NCBI RefSeq assembly: GCF_000876205.1
Contig: NZ_AWTT01000011.1
Coordinates: 1 to 43,135 of the forward strand
Direction of reading: 5' to 3'
DNA length: 43,135 nucleotides
DNA from: Paucilactobacillus wasatchensis
GTDB taxonomy: Bacteria; Bacillota; Bacilli; Lactobacillales; Lactobacillaceae
A model generated the notes under the pieces. It made no database searches. It was not told the origin of the DNA and worked only from the letters and a program-made list of their open reading frames with translations. The stretch's first letter is position 1, and each line of letters opens with the position of its first letter. The translations under genes and the position numbers were made by a program. Below are positions 40,669 through 43,135 of this stretch, piece by piece.

Positions 40669-42888
40669 ATGGCAACAATCAAAGATGTCGCAAATAAAGC
40701 TCAAGTTTCAGTTGGCACAGTTTCAAACGTTTTGAATGGTAAAACAAAAAACCTTCAGCTTGTTAAAAAAGTCGAAGATGCAATGCACGAACTGGCTTAT
40801 TATCCGGATGTTCGAGCCCGTAATTTAAAAAAACATGATAATTCGCTCGTAGGTGTTATAATTCCCAATCTTCAGAATCCTGATTGTATCTCTTTTCTGG
40901 CTGCAGTAGATTCAAAGCTGCGCGAGAATAATTTTGGTATCTTTTTAAAATTAACCAAAAATAATTTTCAAATTGAAAAAAAATGTGTGGAACAATGTTT
41001 AGAGCATCATGTGAATGGCATCATTATTTATTCTCCGTTTAAAGATAATGTTTCGTCAATACTAAAAAACAGCTCAATTCCCTCTGTACTGATTAGTGAA
41101 TATAATTCACGTTTTTTTGAAGGCGACACAGCCACTATTTCATATGATGTTGCCTTAAAAAAGGCACTTACTGGTCTCCAGCAGAAAAAAATAACCCATA
41201 CAGGGTTGATCATGGAATCAGAACTTATTTATGAAAATAATTTTTTAAATATCTATCGAGAATATTATCCAAATAATACTAGCGATTACATCAAGTCAAC
41301 TGATGGCAGCCAGGAACGTGGTTTCATTACAGCATTCAATCTGTTCTATAATCACCCAGAAATTGAAGCTTTAATTGTCAGTAACTATCAAATTGCCAAA
41401 GGTGTAATTAAAGCACTAAAAATGCTCAATTTAACTAAAGTATTCTTGATCGTTATAAAAGAAAGTAATTGGATAGAAGATAATAACAACATTGATGCTC
41501 AAATTTCTGTATCTTTCAAAACTGTTGGTAATTACATCACGAATCAATTGCTTAACGCAATGAAAAACCCAGAAATTCATGAAAACATCATTCGAGTTTT
41601 TCAGGCAAATTATGAAGAAAGTAATTCTGCACAACTCATAAAAAATGAAACTGACACTACGCTACAATTTGAATTGGTTGATTCTCCTGCCGCACGTGCG
41701 CTTAAAATGTTATCAACAACCTATGCCCAACAAACCGGAATTAATATTAATTTTGATTTAAAAAAATATCAAAATCTAGAACATGATTTGTACGATCAGA
41801 AAATTAAAAAAAGTGATCATTATGATGGATTTATGGTCGATGTTGCCTGGATGGACAGTTTTGCTGATCAAGGAATTTTGTTACCATTAAACGAACTAAA
41901 ACAAGATAACCCAAATTATTTTGCTGGCTTTGTAGATGGTATGATTGATGAATATGGCACTCATAATGGTAATTTAATTGGCATCCCTTTTCTTTCTGGT
42001 GCTCAAATCCTTTTCTATCGTAAAGATCTATTCGAAGATAAAATGCTTAAATACAATTTTAGACTCACCCAAAACGAAGAGCTTATTCCCCCTAAGAACT
42101 GGGCAACTTTCAATTTAATCGCTAAGTACTTTACCAGAGCATTTAATCATCAATCTCCAGTTGAATATGGTATTTCCAATGTATCGGGTCCAAACATTTC
42201 TACCACTATCAGTTTTCTAAATAGATTATGGGCTTATGGTAGTGATATCTTCGATAACGATGGTGACGTAATCATTAATAACAAAAATACATGTGTAGCT
42301 TTGCAAAATTTCAAAGATAGCTATAAATTCACCTCTCATGAAAAAAAGCTTGAGGTCTGGGAAGATGTAGCCAAAGAATTCTCAACTGGCAACGTGGCGA
42401 TGTGTGTCCTGTACAACACGGATGCAGTTAACTTAAATGATTACTCGAAGTCACAAGCGGCTGGAAATATTGGATTTTCACTTATTCCAGACAACACTTC
42501 TGTTCTTGGTGGCTGGTGTCTATCTATCAATCCATTTAGCAAAAATGTTAATGCTGCCAAAAATTTTATATTATGGGCGTGCTCCATTCAAAACACATTT
42601 CCATTTTCCCTACTCGGAGGCTCAACTCTTCGGAGCAAGTATTATAAACGCGATGACCTAGAAAATATCTACCCCTGGAAATCGCTATTGCCAAATAGTT
42701 ATAAGCAAAGCAGAAAAAGAATTATTCCCGTTTCGATAAGCAATTATGAACAAAGCGACAAAATATATACTTCTATCATTCCAACTGAACTAGAAAAGTT
42801 TATTGCAGGCGATATAAGCGTTGAAACAACCGTATCAAACATGGAACAAAAAATTATTACTTTCATTGAAAATCATAAAAATGAGTAA
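40669..42888 (+). CDS. LacI-family regulator fused to a type 1 extracellular-solute-binding-like domain
   Basis: 739 residues in three parts. First, LacI helix-turn-helix and hinge (1-57: ATIKDVANKAQVSVGTVSNVLNG). Second, LacI-type periplasmic-binding-like sensor (about 58-325: LVGVIIPNLQNPD, HVNGIIIYSP). Third, a complete SBP_bac_1 (sugar ABC binding protein) domain (about 331-735: LQFELVDSPAARALKMLSTTYAQQ, DGFMVDVAWMDSFADQGILLPLNEL, GIPFLSGAQILFYRKDLFED, GGWCLSINPFSKN). No signal peptide, so the binding domain is cytoplasmic and probably senses an oligosaccharide. Start: AAGGTG with 6 nt to ATG; a GTG three codons upstream is inside the SD. Divergent from the GPH-GH2 unit, which it probably controls. 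Confidence 0.9.
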   Translation: MATIKDVANKAQVSVGTVSNVLNGKTKNLQLVKKVEDAMHELAYYPDVRARNLKKHDNSLVGVIIPNLQNPDCISFLAAVDSKLRENNFGIFLKLTKNNFQIEKKCVEQCLEHHVNGIIIYSPFKDNVSSILKNSSIPSVLISEYNSRFFEGDTATISYDVALKKALTGLQQKKITHTGLIMESELIYENNFLNIYREYYPNNTSDYIKSTDGSQERGFITAFNLFYNHPEIEALIVSNYQIAKGVIKALKMLNLTKVFLIVIKESNWIEDNNNIDAQISVSFKTVGNYITNQLLNAMKNPEIHENIIRVFQANYEESNSAQLIKNETDTTLQFELVDSPAARALKMLSTTYAQQTGININFDLKKYQNLEHDLYDQKIKKSDHYDGFMVDVAWMDSFADQGILLPLNELKQDNPNYFAGFVDGMIDEYGTHNGNLIGIPFLSGAQILFYRKDLFEDKMLKYNFRLTQNEELIPPKNWATFNLIAKYFTRAFNHQSPVEYGISNVSGPNISTTISFLNRLWAYGSDIFDNDGDVIINNKNTCVALQNFKDSYKFTSHEKKLEVWEDVAKEFSTGNVAMCVLYNTDAVNLNDYSKSQAAGNIGFSLIPDNTSVLGGWCLSINPFSKNVNAAKNFILWACSIQNTFPFSLLGGSTLRSKYYKRDDLENIYPWKSLLPNSYKQSRKRIIPVSISNYEQSDKIYTSIIPTELEKFIAGDISVETTVSNMEQKIITFIENHKNE

Positions 42889-42923
42889 TAAAGACTTTTC
42901 TCACTCTATTAATTACAAATAAT

Positions 42924-42961
42924 AAGGAAGTTGAGCATTTTTTTGCATCAGCCTCCTTTTT
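42924..42961 (+). terminator. Terminator of the regulator gene
   Basis: AAGGAAGTTGAGCA / TGCATCAGCCTCCTT with one bulge and G-U pairs, then TTTTT. Ends the LacI-SBP transcript. Confidence 0.7.
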
Positions 42962-43135
42962 AAATATTCTTTTAAACGTGGTCAATAAAGCAGATTATCT
43001 TCGACGTCAATATTACTAAGTGGCAAAAACGGTAAGTATTTATGGATTTCACTTAGCGACAATTAAAACTGACTGTTTTAGCAGTTGATTCTGGGGACAA
43101 CATAGTATGATCAGAATCTAATCGCCTGATTGCCA
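42962..43135. other. Right-edge non-coding stretch with three small hairpins
   Basis: No credible gene. Three perfect dyads follow each other: CTAAGTG/CACTTAG (43016-43056), AACTG/CAGTT (43067-43086) and GATTCTG/CAGAATC (43087-43118). A 26-codon open frame reaching the edge on the - strand has no recognisable content. Confidence 0.3.

Noticed and set aside
43053-43133. Open - strand frame reaching the right edge (26 codons), possibly the end of a transposase
   Set aside because: Too short to be significant and shows no transposase motif or terminal inverted repeat.
1-43135. CRISPR arrays, prophage, insertion sequences or rRNA
   Set aside because: No regularly spaced repeats, cas, integrase, transposase or rRNA sequence were seen in the window.

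Overview
The window looks like chromosome from a lactic acid bacterium of the family Lactobacillaceae (low-to-moderate GC, strong AGGAGG ribosome binding sites, T-box riboswitches, glycoside-pentoside-hexuronide (GPH) sugar transporters, an FLP-type Crp/Fnr regulator, a DUF1002 secreted protein, no rRNA or phage genes). The genus cannot be fixed from the sequence alone.

Layout. 1-9.9 kb: peptidase pepF with a dicarboxylate/amino-acid symporter (- strand), an iron alcohol dehydrogenase behind a Rex-like box and an FLP-type redox regulator (+), a quinone-oxidoreductase-like enzyme (-), a repeat/terminator cluster, a secreted DUF1002 protein, then an SGNH esterase and a tyrosine phosphatase (+). 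9.9-17.7 kb: a six-gene - strand operon (GH31 sulfoquinovosidase, aldehyde dehydrogenase, GPH transporter, short transaldolase, DUF4867 protein, fucose/arabinose-isomerase-like protein). It reads as a sulfoquinovose transaldolase (sulfo-TAL) catabolic operon. The glycosidase keeps every sulfonate-recognition residue known from E. coli YihQ.

17.9-25.7 kb: a complete tryptophan operon in two transcription units, trpEG and trpDCFBA. Each unit has its own promoter and its own T-box leader of about 550 nt. The leaders are identical over about 497 bp except for one base, while the flanks differ. Each leader is followed by a small ORF with a good ribosome binding site and the peptide core KRWQ (one or two Trp codons). 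The second small ORF overlaps trpD as ATGA. Trp control therefore probably has two layers, a tRNA-sensing T-box and a Trp-codon leader peptide.

25.7-34.1 kb: a PEBP-family protein, a small basic protein, a T-box-controlled polar amino-acid ABC transporter with a 111-nt hairpin between the binding-protein and permease genes, a DegV protein, an SDR reductase divergent from its MerR regulator (19-bp promoter spacer), a YbjQ protein, a tRNA-Thr(AGU)-like gene, and a PgpA-type phosphatase.

34.2-43.1 kb: a glycoside-use locus with two paralogous GPH transporters, a GH2 glycosidase and a divergent regulator. The GH2 gene is broken by a one-base loss in a poly-A tract. The downstream transporter is broken by a 4-bp ACTA tandem duplication. 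The regulator is unusual: a LacI DNA-binding and sensor protein fused to a complete ABC-type solute-binding domain, with no signal peptide. Most interesting for follow-up are the sulfo-TAL operon in a lactic acid bacterium, the duplicated T-box/leader-peptide architecture of trp, and the LacI-SBP fusion.
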